Shown here one piece after another: positions 8,397 to 17,221 of a stretch of 64,000 nucleotides of DNA. Position numbers and translations under genes: made by a program. Source of the DNA: Butyribacter intestini (lineage in GTDB: Bacteria; Bacillota; Clostridia; Lachnospirales; Lachnospiraceae). The notes beneath the pieces are model-generated. The model worked only from the letters and a program-made list of their open reading frames with translations, was not told the origin of the DNA and searched no databases. The DNA is taken from assembly GCA_001414325.1 (NCBI GenBank), contig LLKB01000007.1, positions 62,001 to 126,000 on the forward strand, read 5' to 3'. Each line of letters begins with the position of its first letter. The first letter of the stretch is position 1.

Positions 8397-8517
8397 AATA
8401 ATGGTGTGACTGCCGGAAGTTTGGGGCAATCCGGGAATATATGGTAACACATTATTAACACAAATTTGCGGTAATATGGAAGAATAGGGTGAAAACAGGA
8501 TAAGAAAGAGGTAATTT

Positions 8518-11500
8518 ATGAGGTTGAGAAAACAAATAAGCTTATTTTTAAGTTTTGCAATTTCAATAACATCAATGAATGTTACAGCTTTAAGTAACAG
8601 TATATCGGGAATGACAAAGAAAGCAAAGGCTGCTGATATAGTTCTGACAAGCAGTCCGGAGCCGACAAACAATGCATCTGCTGCAGCTATGGATGCGGAT
8701 ATGAGAGTTATATTTACTACAGACATTCATGGTCAGGTGGTCAATTATGATTATCAGTCGGCGAAGGAAGTAAACAGAGGTCTTAATAAGGCATATACGC
8801 TTGTTAAAAAGGCGAGAAATGAGGTTGGAACAGGAAATTATCTTACATTTGACCTCGGTGACAGTGTGTATGATTTTACTACAGATTACATATATAATCA
8901 TGAGCCTGAGGCATTGCAGCCGGTTTATAATGCTATGACAATGATAGGTTATGATGCTATCACACTTGGAAACCATGACTTTGATTATGGATATGATTAT
9001 CTGGTAAATCAGCTTGAAACATCAGGTCTTGAACAATCATGTGTGTTATCAAATGTTTATAGTGCTGCGGATAATAAGAGTATATTTGGTGTTGAGAATA
9101 AGATAATCGAAAAAAACATTACCAATGATGAAGGTCAGGTAATGACTGTAAAAGTTGGTATATTGGGTGAAACGGTACCATCGCTTTCGAGCAAGACAGA
9201 GAAATATAAAGGAAAACTCGTGACTGAAGATATCCTTGAGAATGCCAAGAAGCAGGCGGCTGCACTTAAGAAAAAAGGGGCAGATATAGTAATTGCACTG
9301 GCTCATTCCGGTTTTGGAACAGATAATCCGAAGAAAAAAGCCGGGGATATGGCTTATATGCTCACAACGGTAAGTGATATAGATTTAGTGCTTGCAGGAC
9401 ATGAACATATAGATTTTCCAACCGGATCTTCAAGTGATGCACATTACTCGCTGCCAAATGTTGAACTTAAGACAGGTCTTGTAAATGGAAAAAGACTTAT
9501 CATGGTTCAGGACAGTTGTCGTGGCATCGGAGTTGTTGATTTAAATCTCAAGAGAGATGAGACAGGAAAGATAGTAGTCGGTGACTCTAAGTATGAGATA
9601 AGAAAAACAAAGAAAGACACTTCTTGTGATGAAGCTATTACCGGGACTATGTCAAAATGGGATAGTGTTCTTAAGACATATTGTAATACGGAGATAGGAA
9701 CTATTGCAAACGGAGACAGATGGAATAATTATTCAGCATTGCTTGAGAGTAATGAGATAATCCAGACGGTTCACGAGGCACAGCTTGACTATGCGGCACG
9801 GTTTGTTGAAGCCAATAAATCAAAGTACGGAAACTGGCCAATAGTCTCGTTGGCGAGATACACGAAGTATGGTGGAGAAAGTGGAGGAGATTATGCTGAT
9901 ATTTCAGGCAAACTGATGGAGGGTAATCTTGATACTATTGCGAACTACCACAGGTATGTATATATATATTCAATGACCGGAAAACAGCTTAAAGAATGGC
10001 TGGAGTGGGCAGCATCTATATATCAGACTACGGGAACTTCAAAGGACACTAAGTGGAACAATATCATATTGTCAGATTATATAAATAAAACCGGTGGAAA
10101 TTCGTTGGTACAGGAACCTTATCTTGGCGACTGGAGTGAGTTTTTTCAGTGCAGCGGTATAGAATATACGATTGATCCAAGTGTTGCACCGAGATATGAT
10201 GTGAACGGAAGTTATTTAAATGACACAAACAGGATTACTTCGATGACCTACAATGGCAATCCTATAAGTGATGACCAGAATATCGTGCTTGTGACGGACA
10301 AGATTACACCACATATGCAGTGTGATGCAAATGCAGGCGTAAATGACAATATACTTCAGAGTTCACATGACAATCTTCAGGATGTTATAGAGGAGTACAT
10401 GAAGGAAAAGGCACAGATAAGTGATCTTAAATTAAATATTTCACAGAACTGGCAGCTTAATCTTCCGGACAATTATAAATTCCTTATGGAAAGTGGAAAG
10501 TCAGGTGAGAGTCTGCTGCTTGCAAAGAACTGGTGTAAAGGTGTTTATGATACAATAGGTTATTTCAATTATTATAATTGTAATACAGGTGTACAAAATA
10601 AACAGGATGATATGATACCGTCAGTTGTCGTATCGGAGACAAGCAAGGCAGATACAAAGAGCAGTGTTCCGGTAAGAGTTGTGGCAAATGCAAAATCAGG
10701 AATAACCGTCAAAAAGTATGTTAAAGGGGACTATGATAAGGACTCTGAGGTATGGAATCTGACACCGGCAAGTGGTGGTGCTATAACAATGGATTCAGAT
10801 ACTTTCAGTGTGTCAGAAAACGGTGTCTATTCAGTTTATGTTGAGAGCGGAAACGGAAAATCAGTAATTGAGAAAGTTGCGATTACCAATATTTATCCGA
10901 CTTCGCTTATAGCACCGGTAGTAGGAACAGTTACAAATATTGATGATGAGGTTACAGGTACTGCGTATCCAAACCTTACGGTAAATGTTAAGATTGGTTC
11001 TAAAGTTTATAAGGCATCAGTAAATGTCAAAGGAAAGTTTACTGTTAAGATACCGGTTCAAAATGCAGGGAAAAAGATTACGGTATATGTTTCCGATAAG
11101 AGTGGTGACAAGAGCAAGAGCACGAGTGTTACCGTCAAGAGAAATGGACCAAACAGCCCTAAGATTACATCTGTTAAAAATAACGGTTATGAGATAAAAG
11201 GAAATACAAATGACAGCAATGTCAAGGTTTATGCGGTTATTGGCAAAAATGTGTATGTTTCAAAGGCAATAGGTTCTTCTTATTATAAGAAGTGTAACGG
11301 TTACGATAAGAAACTTAAGATAAAGAAAGTTAATGTTGTCATAAAAAGCAATGGAGACTATACGATAGCTATTCCTAATCAGTATTCAGGAACAAATGTA
11401 TCTGTATATTCGGTTGATAAACTTAGCAGAGTGAGCCATGTCAGAAATAAAAAGGTTTCAAAGAGTGCACCGAATAAACCGACTATCTACACGGTTTCAA

Positions 11501-12261
11501 GTTCTGACCGATATGTATTCGGAAAAGTGCCGGATAGTGGAAAGTGTACAGTTATATTGAAGCGTGGCAAAAAAAGCTATAAAGCAAAAGCGGATGCGGA
11601 TGGTTATTACAGAATAACATCACCGAGGCTGCACGCTAAGGAGACTATCACGATATATGCACAGGACAAGGTAAAAGGCAAAGTAAGGACAGGTGTATCT
11701 AAGAGTAAAACCGTAAGCTCAGCATATGATGTTTACAAGAAGCACAGAAATACTAATCTTCATATAGGTAAGGTGACAAATAAGAGTACCTATGTGACAG
11801 GAAGATGGGCTAAAGGTAAAGCTACGGTATATGTGTTTGTGGATGGTATAGTATATGTCAGAAAGACAGGTTCAAGTGGCAAGTTTAAATTTAAGCTGAA
11901 AAAGCGTGTTGCTGTAGGAACAGGAATTTATGCCACGATAAGGACAGGGCATGGCAAATCAATAAAGGCGATGCGTAAGTGGAAAGTTGTGCTTGGAAAA
12001 CCAAGTACGCCAAATATATATGGAAGACTTACGACGAGAACCACAAAGATAATCGTGCTTACAAGAGAAAAGTGTCCGAGAGTAGTATTAAGAATCGGAA
12101 AACACAGATATACAAGAAGAAAAAACAGCGGTTATTCTAAGAGAATGCACAGATACCGCTATATATTTAAGATTAGAAGGTATCCGTACAGGACACATCT
12201 GAGAGCTTTTGCAACAAATAGTGCAGGAACAAGTCAGAGTAAATTAAGGATTATCAGATAA
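8518..12261 (+). CDS. Secreted 5'-nucleotidase / 2',3'-cyclic phosphodiesterase family protein with basic repeat tail
   Basis: A 1247-aa exported protein with a signal-like N terminus. A calcineurin-type metallophosphatase domain follows: TTDIHGQ near residue 69, DLGDS near 112, LGNHDFDYG near 151, LAHSGFG near 261 and AGHEHID near 293. These supply the two-metal site. A 5'-nucleotidase C-terminal domain spans roughly 395-650. Such enzymes release phosphate and nucleosides from external nucleotides. From about residue 800 there are several Ig-like repeats (each about 85 aa) of the kind that hold wall proteins. The last 250 residues become extremely Lys/Arg/Tyr-rich. No LPXTG motif is present, so the basic tail may bind the anionic wall polymer made by the upstream genes. 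This is an inference. The start has AGAGG 7 nt upstream. Confidence 0.85.
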   Translation: MRLRKQISLFLSFAISITSMNVTALSNSISGMTKKAKAADIVLTSSPEPTNNASAAAMDADMRVIFTTDIHGQVVNYDYQSAKEVNRGLNKAYTLVKKARNEVGTGNYLTFDLGDSVYDFTTDYIYNHEPEALQPVYNAMTMIGYDAITLGNHDFDYGYDYLVNQLETSGLEQSCVLSNVYSAADNKSIFGVENKIIEKNITNDEGQVMTVKVGILGETVPSLSSKTEKYKGKLVTEDILENAKKQAAALKKKGADIVIALAHSGFGTDNPKKKAGDMAYMLTTVSDIDLVLAGHEHIDFPTGSSSDAHYSLPNVELKTGLVNGKRLIMVQDSCRGIGVVDLNLKRDETGKIVVGDSKYEIRKTKKDTSCDEAITGTMSKWDSVLKTYCNTEIGTIANGDRWNNYSALLESNEIIQTVHEAQLDYAARFVEANKSKYGNWPIVSLARYTKYGGESGGDYADISGKLMEGNLDTIANYHRYVYIYSMTGKQLKEWLEWAASIYQTTGTSKDTKWNNIILSDYINKTGGNSLVQEPYLGDWSEFFQCSGIEYTIDPSVAPRYDVNGSYLNDTNRITSMTYNGNPISDDQNIVLVTDKITPHMQCDANAGVNDNILQSSHDNLQDVIEEYMKEKAQISDLKLNISQNWQLNLPDNYKFLMESGKSGESLLLAKNWCKGVYDTIGYFNYYNCNTGVQNKQDDMIPSVVVSETSKADTKSSVPVRVVANAKSGITVKKYVKGDYDKDSEVWNLTPASGGAITMDSDTFSVSENGVYSVYVESGNGKSVIEKVAITNIYPTSLIAPVVGTVTNIDDEVTGTAYPNLTVNVKIGSKVYKASVNVKGKFTVKIPVQNAGKKITVYVSDKSGDKSKSTSVTVKRNGPNSPKITSVKNNGYEIKGNTNDSNVKVYAVIGKNVYVSKAIGSSYYKKCNGYDKKLKIKKVNVVIKSNGDYTIAIPNQYSGTNVSVYSVDKLSRVSHVRNKKVSKSAPNKPTIYTVSSSDRYVFGKVPDSGKCTVILKRGKKSYKAKADADGYYRITSPRLHAKETITIYAQDKVKGKVRTGVSKSKTVSSAYDVYKKHRNTNLHIGKVTNKSTYVTGRWAKGKATVYVFVDGIVYVRKTGSSGKFKFKLKKRVAVGTGIYATIRTGHGKSIKAMRKWKVVLGKPSTPNIYGRLTTRTTKIIVLTREKCPRVVLRIGKHRYTRRKNSGYSKRMHRYRYIFKIRRYPYRTHLRAFATNSAGTSQSKLRIIR

Positions 12262-12270
12262 TGGATAAAG

Positions 12271-12298
12271 CGGGGAGGCAGAAGTGCCTCCCCGAATT
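12271..12298 (+). terminator. Terminator of the nucleotidase gene
   Basis: CGGGGAGGC (12271-12279) pairs with GCCTCCCCG (12286-12294) around a 6-nt loop, 10 nt after the stop codon. The T tract is weak. Confidence 0.65.
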
Positions 12299-12312
12299 CT
12301 TAGGTGAATAAA

Positions 12313-12389
12313 GTAACAGTTCAGCATTTGAAAATACAATGAACAAGCTCATTGTATTGCCAATTATCTTTTTATAGGTGAACTGTTAC
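12313..12389. repeat. Dispersed element with GTAACAGTTCAGC inverted ends (copy 2, 77 bp)
   Basis: GTAACAGTTCAGC (12313-12325) faces GGTGAACTGTTAC (12377-12389). The inside is an ATACAATGA/TCATTGTAT hairpin and CCAATTATC, the same as in the right half of the element at 1262-1444. Confidence 0.75.
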
Positions 12390-12420
12390 AAAAAAAAATT
12401 AAAAAATTTGAAAAAAGTTG

Positions 12421-12449
12421 TTGACAAACAGTGCAACATAATGTAATAT
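12421..12449 (+). promoter_or_regulatory. Strong promoter of the tRNA cluster
   Basis: Consensus -35 TTGACA at 12421-12426, 17-bp spacer, -10 TAATAT at 12444-12449. It lies about 60 bp upstream of tRNA-Pro. Confidence 0.8.
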
Positions 12450-12509
12450 ATATCTTGCGTCACGGGAAAGCGGTTAGCGAGTAAGGCGAAAGCGAGAAAG
12501 CAAACAACT

Positions 12510-12584
12510 CGGGGTGTGGCTCAGTTTGGCTAGAGTACCTGATTTGGGATCAGGGGGTCGCAGGTTCGAATCCTGTCACCCCGA
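12510..12584 (+). tRNA. tRNA-Pro (anticodon TGG)
   Basis: Cloverleaf with acceptor CGGGGTG/CACCCCG plus A discriminator. The anticodon arm CCTGA/TCAGG holds loop TTTGGGA, and the T arm carries GGTTCGAATCC. First gene of a four-tRNA transcript. Confidence 0.93.
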
Positions 12585-12635
12585 CTGGTGACGCATTAAA
12601 TAAATAAAGCGGGAAACACATTTGTTTCCAAATGT

Positions 12636-12706
12636 GCGGGTGTAGTTCAATGGTAGAACACCAGCCTTCCAAGCTGGATACGTGGGTTCGATTCCCATCA
12701 CCCGCT
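12636..12706 (+). tRNA. tRNA-Gly (anticodon TCC)
   Basis: Acceptor GCGGGTG/CACCCGC with T discriminator. The anticodon arm CCAGC/GCTGG holds loop CTTCCAA. The 71-nt length is normal for tRNA-Gly. Confidence 0.93.
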
Positions 12707-12712
12707 TTGTAT

Positions 12713-12786
<74 letters not shown>

Positions 12787-12800
12787 TTTTAATTTTATAT

Positions 12801-12875
12801 GGTGGGTATAGCGCAGTTGGTTAGCGCGCCAGATTGTGGCTCTGGAGGCCGAGGGTTCGAATCCCTCTATCCACC
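12801..12875 (+). tRNA. tRNA-His (anticodon GTG)
   Basis: Acceptor GTGGGTA/TATCCAC with an encoded extra 5' G (12801) opposite C73, the special identity element of tRNA-His. The anticodon loop is TTGTGGC. Confidence 0.93.
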
Positions 12876-12881
12876 TTTGAT

Positions 12882-12907
12882 TTCCTTGTAGTTTACAAGG
12901 ATTTTTT
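12882..12907 (+). terminator. Terminator of the four-tRNA transcript
   Basis: CCTTGTA (12884-12890) pairs with TACAAGG (12894-12900), followed by ATTTTTT. Confidence 0.85.
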
Positions 12908-12941
12908 ACTATATAGGAGAGTTGCAATATTTAAGAATAAT

Positions 12942-12970
12942 TTGCGGAGACTTTTTATATAGTTTATGAT
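12942..12970 (+). promoter_or_regulatory. Promoter of tRNA-Gln and probably thrH
   Basis: TTGCGG (12942-12947), 17-bp spacer, TATGAT (12965-12970), about 40 bp upstream of tRNA-Gln. Confidence 0.55.
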
Positions 12971-13010
12971 AAACTGTGGTTTGCATAACAAATGTAAATG
13001 GCATATATGA

Positions 13011-13083
13011 TGGGCCGTCGCCAAGCGGTAAGGCACAGGACTTTGACTCCTGCATCCCGCGGGTTCGAATCCCGCCGGTCCAG
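13011..13083 (+). tRNA. tRNA-Gln (anticodon TTG)
   Basis: Acceptor TGGGCCG pairs with CGGTCCA and a G discriminator follows. The anticodon arm CAGGA/TCCTG holds loop CTTTGAC, and the T arm carries GGTTCGAATCC. Only 42 bp separate it from thrH and no terminator is visible between them. Confidence 0.93.
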
Positions 13084-13125
13084 TTACTTAAAGAACAGAT
13101 ATAAAGAGAAAAGAGGATGGTTGAG

Positions 13126-13725
13126 ATGAATATTGTATGTTTAGACTTAGAGGGAGTTCTTGTACCGGAAATCTGGATAGCATTTGCTGAGGAGACTGGG
13201 ATTCCGGAGCTTAAGAGAACAACAAGAGACGAGCCTGATTATGACAAGCTCATGAACTACAGACTCGGGATTTTAAAAGAGCATGGTCTTGGTCTTAAAG
13301 AAATTCAGAACACTATTGCAAAGATTGATCCTATACCTGGAGCAAAAGAGTTTTTGGATGAGCTTCGTTCTATCACACAGGTTATCATCATCAGTGATAC
13401 ATTTACACAGTTTGCAAGCCCGCTTATGAAGAAACTCGGCTGGCCTACAATTTTCTGTAATTCACTTGAGGTTGCGGATGACGGAGAGATTACAGGATTT
13501 AAGATGCGTTGTGAGCAGTCGAAACTTACAACAGTTAAGGCACTTCAGTCTATCGGTTATGAGACTATCGCAAGCGGTGACAGTCACAATGACCTCGGTA
13601 TGATTCGTGCAAGTAAAGCAGGATTTCTTTTCAAGAGTCCTGACAGCATTAAGGCAGAAAATCCTGACCTTGAAGCATTTGATACATATGATGAGCTTAT
13701 GGCGGCTGTCAAAAAGGCTTTATGA
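13126..13725 (+). CDS. thrH: Phosphoserine phosphatase / homoserine phosphotransferase ThrH
   Basis: A HAD-superfamily enzyme of 199 aa closely following the ThrH pattern known from Pseudomonas aeruginosa. The N-terminal CLDLEGVLVPEIWIAFAEETG contains the nucleophile motif DLEGV. TTRDEPDYDKLM follows, then IIISDTF (motif II) and GDSHNDLGM with the Mg-binding aspartates. ThrH removes phosphate from phosphoserine and can pass it to homoserine, joining serine and threonine metabolism. The start at 13126 is chosen because AGAGG lies 9 nt before it; the ATG at 13117 is directly against that site. Its position just behind tRNA-Gln suggests read-through transcription from the tRNA promoter. Confidence 0.88.
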   Translation: MNIVCLDLEGVLVPEIWIAFAEETGIPELKRTTRDEPDYDKLMNYRLGILKEHGLGLKEIQNTIAKIDPIPGAKEFLDELRSITQVIIISDTFTQFASPLMKKLGWPTIFCNSLEVADDGEITGFKMRCEQSKLTTVKALQSIGYETIASGDSHNDLGMIRASKAGFLFKSPDSIKAENPDLEAFDTYDELMAAVKKAL

Positions 13726-13767
13726 TATTTAAAGTAAGTATTTGAGTTTGAAATATTAAATAGATTA

Positions 13768-13799
13768 AAAATCCCGGACTGTTCAGGTCTGGGATTTTT
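13768..13799 (+). terminator. Terminator of thrH
   Basis: ATCCCGGAC pairs with GGTCTGGGAT (one wobble), followed by TTTTTA, with an A run on the left. Confidence 0.8.
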
Positions 13800-13933
13800 A
13801 TATGTATAGAAAATGCCCGCAATGTATCAATGATTTTCAGTTAAATATAGCAGAAAAATTTTCAATATTCAAAACGCAGTAATGAATTGCAGCGGGATAT
13901 TTGGAATACAGGAACAAGTGTGTGTGTTTTATT

Positions 13934-14001
13934 AAAAAGCGTTAAAAAACAGATATAAATATTATGTAAAAAGCGTTAAAAAACAGATATAAATATTATG
14001 T
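13934..14001. repeat. Perfect tandem duplication of a 34-bp unit upstream of an MCP gene
   Basis: The unit (13934-13967) begins AAAAAGCGTTAAAAAACAG and ends AATATTATGT. It is repeated without change at 13968-14001. A TATAAT box (14011-14016) follows immediately, so the repeats occupy the -15 to -85 region of a likely promoter. The rest of the 13726-14139 gap holds the thrH terminator and a leader hairpin. Confidence 0.85.
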
Positions 14002-14072
14002 AAAAAATGTTATAATTGGTATAAATTAAATATATTTTGTCAAATTTGATTGATTTGATTGAAGATTATGTG

Positions 14073-14116
14073 ATGTACTCTCGGAATTTTTTGTTAAGAA
14101 CATACCGAGAGTACAT
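14073..14116 (+). promoter_or_regulatory. 12-bp perfect hairpin in the MCP leader
   Basis: ATGTACTCTCGG (14073-14084) is fully complementary to CCGAGAGTACAT (14105-14116) around a 20-nt loop. It ends 9 nt before the GGAGG ribosome site. No T run follows. It could be an RNA regulator, an RNase site or a repressor operator. Confidence 0.6.
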
Positions 14117-14139
14117 TTATAAAGGAATGGAGGATTGTT

Positions 14140-16122
14140 ATGAAGAAAAAAAGAAATATGTCAATTAAGGCAAAACTACTTGGGATAATAATTCCGGTTA
14201 TGGTTGCGATTGTAGTTGTGCTGGTACTTGTTGCCTATGAGATGTCATCAGGGATAATTGGAAATTATTCAGAGAATCTTTTGGAATCTTCGGTAGATAA
14301 TCAGGCAAATGAAATTGAGTCATGGCTTAATAAAAATATTGCAGGTATTAAGTCGGCAAAGAAGACTATTGAACAGTTGAAACCTGATAATGAGGAAATG
14401 CAGAATATTCTTGATGGTTATTATGGATTTGATGAGAATTATCCGGGTGGAATATATATAGCTGATTCAAACGGGAAGCTGATGAAGGCTTCTGAGTCGG
14501 ATAAGTCTGAGAGTGATGTAACAGGAAGCGTGTGGTACAAAGAAGGACTTACAAGGGTTAATCCTAAGGTGGGTTCAGCATACAAAAATTCTAAGGGAGA
14601 AAATGTTATCAGTGCATCGGCTATGATAAATGATGGAGCTGGAAATGTGAGTGTTATTTCTGCCGATATGACACTTGACCGTGTTGCGATTATCGTTAAT
14701 TCATTTATAGAGATGAAACACGCAGAAGCGGTACTTGTTGACAAGAATACCGGGGTAATAATAGCTAACAGAGACAGTGAGCTTATATCACAGAAAATTG
14801 GTGATGGAAAACAGAGTGACTATTATAAACAACTTGCCAAGAAGGTGACGGCAAAAAAATATGATTCTACAACGCTTGACGGAAATATGACTGTTTTTAA
14901 AGAGGTTGACGGAACGGACTGGCTGCTTGTTTCTTATATACCAAAGAGTGTTATAATGTCAGATATTGCTCATCTTCGTATGGTAATGATAGTTATAAGC
15001 GTTGTGTGCATACTTCTGTTATGCGTGCTTATTGAGCGTGTGACACACATTGTTATCAAGCCGGTAAAGAAGATGACAAAGATTATTACTCAGATGTCAT
15101 CAGGAGATTTCACTGTAACAATGGATGTAAAGGGCAATGATGAGATTGCTGTTATGGGATACAGTGTAAAGAAATTTATAGAAAATATGAAACAGATGAT
15201 AAAAGAAATGGGAAGCATTTCCGGAAAACTTAAAGAACAGGCGGATTCCAGCAAAGAAGTTTCAAGTGAGATGAATTCGGCGGCATCAATACAGTCACAA
15301 TCCATGGGTGAGCTGAACACAACGGTTGACCAGCTTTCTCTCTCTGTAAATGAGATTGCGGAAAATGCAACACAGCTTGCAGGAGTTGCATCTGATACAA
15401 AAGAGGACAGTAGCTTGGTTAAACAAAAGATGAATGAAACTGTAGCAATATCTGAAAAAGGCAGACAGGATATGGAGCGTGTAAGCAGTGCTCTTGAGAG
15501 TATAGAGGAGTCGATACATAATCTTGAAGCTGCTGTAAATAAGGTTGGAAATGCATCAGGTGAAATTGTGCAGATTATTAATCTTATTGGTGAGATTGCG
15601 GATGAGACAAATCTGTTATCGCTAAATGCCTCTATAGAAGCGGCACGAGCAGGCGAAGCAGGAAAAGGCTTTGCGGTTGTTGCATCTGAGATAGGAAAGC
15701 TGGCAAATAACAGTACAGAATCGGTTGCAAATATTACGGCACTTATAACAGAGATTAATAATCTTGTTGGAGATGCGGTAAGACAGGCATCAGGCAGTGC
15801 AGAGGATATATCAGGCAGTGCAGGTCTTATACATACGGCAGTTGATACATTTGATGTTATATTTAAAAATATACAGGATACCGGTGCATTGATAAGCGAA
15901 ATGGCAGGCAAGATAAATGAGGTAGATGAGGTTGCAACAAATGTTGCGGCAATCTCAGAAGAACAGGCGGCAAGTTCAGACGAAATACTTGCAACTTCAG
16001 AATCAATGCTTCAGCAGGCTAAGAACATTTCAAAGAATAGTGAAGCGGTTGAAGATGAGGCAGAAAATCTTGCCATGTCTGCAGTACAGCTTGAAAATCA
16101 GGTTCAACAGTTTCGGATATAG
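14140..16122 (+). CDS. Methyl-accepting chemotaxis protein (dCache type)
   Basis: A 660-aa transmembrane chemoreceptor. A basic N terminus precedes TM1 (about residues 13-36). An extracellular sensor of about 240 aa follows with double-Cache character (pattern [14 protein letters not shown], then GSVWYKEGL). TM2 is at about 282-302, then a HAMP linker, then a long coiled-coil signalling domain. The conserved hairpin tip [20 protein letters not shown] lies near residue 488. The tip contacts CheA and CheW. The protein would report an extracellular small ligand to the flagellar motor. The downstream gene, 18 bp away, encodes a sugar-type binding lipoprotein, so the two may work as one sensor. 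Start supported by GGAGG. Confidence 0.93.
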   Translation: MKKKRNMSIKAKLLGIIIPVMVAIVVVLVLVAYEMSSGIIGNYSENLLESSVDNQANEIESWLNKNIAGIKSAKKTIEQLKPDNEEMQNILDGYYGFDENYPGGIYIADSNGKLMKASESDKSESDVTGSVWYKEGLTRVNPKVGSAYKNSKGENVISASAMINDGAGNVSVISADMTLDRVAIIVNSFIEMKHAEAVLVDKNTGVIIANRDSELISQKIGDGKQSDYYKQLAKKVTAKKYDSTTLDGNMTVFKEVDGTDWLLVSYIPKSVIMSDIAHLRMVMIVISVVCILLLCVLIERVTHIVIKPVKKMTKIITQMSSGDFTVTMDVKGNDEIAVMGYSVKKFIENMKQMIKEMGSISGKLKEQADSSKEVSSEMNSAASIQSQSMGELNTTVDQLSLSVNEIAENATQLAGVASDTKEDSSLVKQKMNETVAISEKGRQDMERVSSALESIEESIHNLEAAVNKVGNASGEIVQIINLIGEIADETNLLSLNASIEAARAGEAGKGFAVVASEIGKLANNSTESVANITALITEINNLVGDAVRQASGSAEDISGSAGLIHTAVDTFDVIFKNIQDTGALISEMAGKINEVDEVATNVAAISEEQAASSDEILATSESMLQQAKNISKNSEAVEDEAENLAMSAVQLENQVQQFRI

Positions 16123-16140
16123 GTAAAGGAGGTATAACTC

Positions 16141-17115
16141 ATGAAGAAGATTGTAAGTTTGGCTATATGTATTTCATTAATGATATGTTGCTTGAGCGGA
16201 TGTAAAAACGATTCAAAAAGCGGTGATATAAATGCAGATGGAATGAAGATTTTTATATCTGTATCACAGGCAGATGATTTTAGAGGAGCATTTGCACAGA
16301 AGGCTAAAGAATTAGCAGAAAAAAGTGGTGCACAGGTTGAAGTTGTGGATGAAAAGAATTCCATTGAAACTCAGGTAAGTGACATAAAGAAGGCTGTATC
16401 TGAGAAGTATGACGCGATAATATGTGGTCTTGTTGATATAGATACGGCGTTTGAGGTTGAAGCACTTGCGGGGGATATTCCTATTGTATTTTTCAATACT
16501 TGTCCTGAGGACGACAAGCTTGATGCAGGAAAATATGTTTATGTGGGTTCAAATGAAGAAGACGCAGGAAAATATCAGGCTGAATATATACTTAATGAAT
16601 TTAAGTCATCAGATGAAATAAATGTGGCAATATTTAAAGGTGCACTTTCCCATGCGGCAACAAAACCGAGAACAGAGGCTTTGAAAAATGCTTTGAGGGC
16701 ATCGGGAAAAACAGTAAACTTTGTGTTTGAGGACACGGCAGAATGGGATAATGTCAAGGCTGAAGATATGTTTAAGCTGTTTTTGAAAACAGGTCAGAAA
16801 TGTGATGCTGTTGCCTGCAACAATGACACAATGGCGACAGGTATTATACAGGCGTGCAAGGATGAGGGGATTAGCGATATAAAGATTTTAGGAATTGATG
16901 CAACATCTGATGGCTGTAAGGCTATTGAGTCAGGTGATATGGCATTTACGGTATATCAGTCCGCTACCGGTCAGGGAGAAATGGCTGTAAAGGCTGCCAT
17001 AGATCTTGCGAATGGCGGAGATTTATCAGGATTTAAGGGAGTTACAAAGGATAAGAAATATGTATGGGTGCCATTTGAAAAGGTAGACAGCTCAAATGTA
17101 AAGGATTATGAGTAA
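16141..17115 (+). CDS. Periplasmic-type sugar-binding lipoprotein (RbsB/Peripla_BP_4 family)
   Basis: A 324-aa lipoprotein whose signal sequence ends in the lipobox LSGC with Cys21. The rest has the two-lobed ribose/galactose binder signature: [48 protein letters not shown], then [15 protein letters not shown] and [10 protein letters not shown]. Such proteins usually feed an ABC importer, but no permease or ATPase gene is near. The neighbour is an MCP only 18 bp upstream with the same direction, so the protein is more likely a ligand presenter for chemotaxis. The ligand is unknown; a sugar or autoinducer-2-like molecule is possible. It has AAAGGAGG at a good distance. Confidence 0.88.
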   Translation: MKKIVSLAICISLMICCLSGCKNDSKSGDINADGMKIFISVSQADDFRGAFAQKAKELAEKSGAQVEVVDEKNSIETQVSDIKKAVSEKYDAIICGLVDIDTAFEVEALAGDIPIVFFNTCPEDDKLDAGKYVYVGSNEEDAGKYQAEYILNEFKSSDEINVAIFKGALSHAATKPRTEALKNALRASGKTVNFVFEDTAEWDNVKAEDMFKLFLKTGQKCDAVACNNDTMATGIIQACKDEGISDIKILGIDATSDGCKAIESGDMAFTVYQSATGQGEMAVKAAIDLANGGDLSGFKGVTKDKKYVWVPFEKVDSSNVKDYE

Positions 17116-17147
17116 GTTTACCGGAATGTAGGAAGTATAGTTACAAT

Positions 17148-17185
17148 AAAGAAAGAGTCAGCAGATTTACTGACTCTTTCTTTTT
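17148..17185. terminator. Bidirectional terminator between the binding-protein and GGDEF-EAL genes
   Basis: AAAGAAAGAGTCAG pairs with CTGACTCTTTCTTT. A and T runs on both sides serve the two convergent operons. Confidence 0.85.
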
Positions 17186-17221
17186 GAGTAAAAAATCATA
17201 TGAGTAATAGTCCAGACTTTT

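Noticed and set aside
14041-14139. Riboswitch (for example c-di-GMP) in the MCP leader
   Set aside because: No GGTCACGCACAGGGCAAACC-like core or other known aptamer signature; only a simple 12-bp hairpin.
15090-15911. 273-codon open frame on the minus strand
   Set aside because: It lies wholly inside the MCP signalling domain. Its Ser/Ala-rich composition is the mirror of the coiled coil; the MCP is the real gene.
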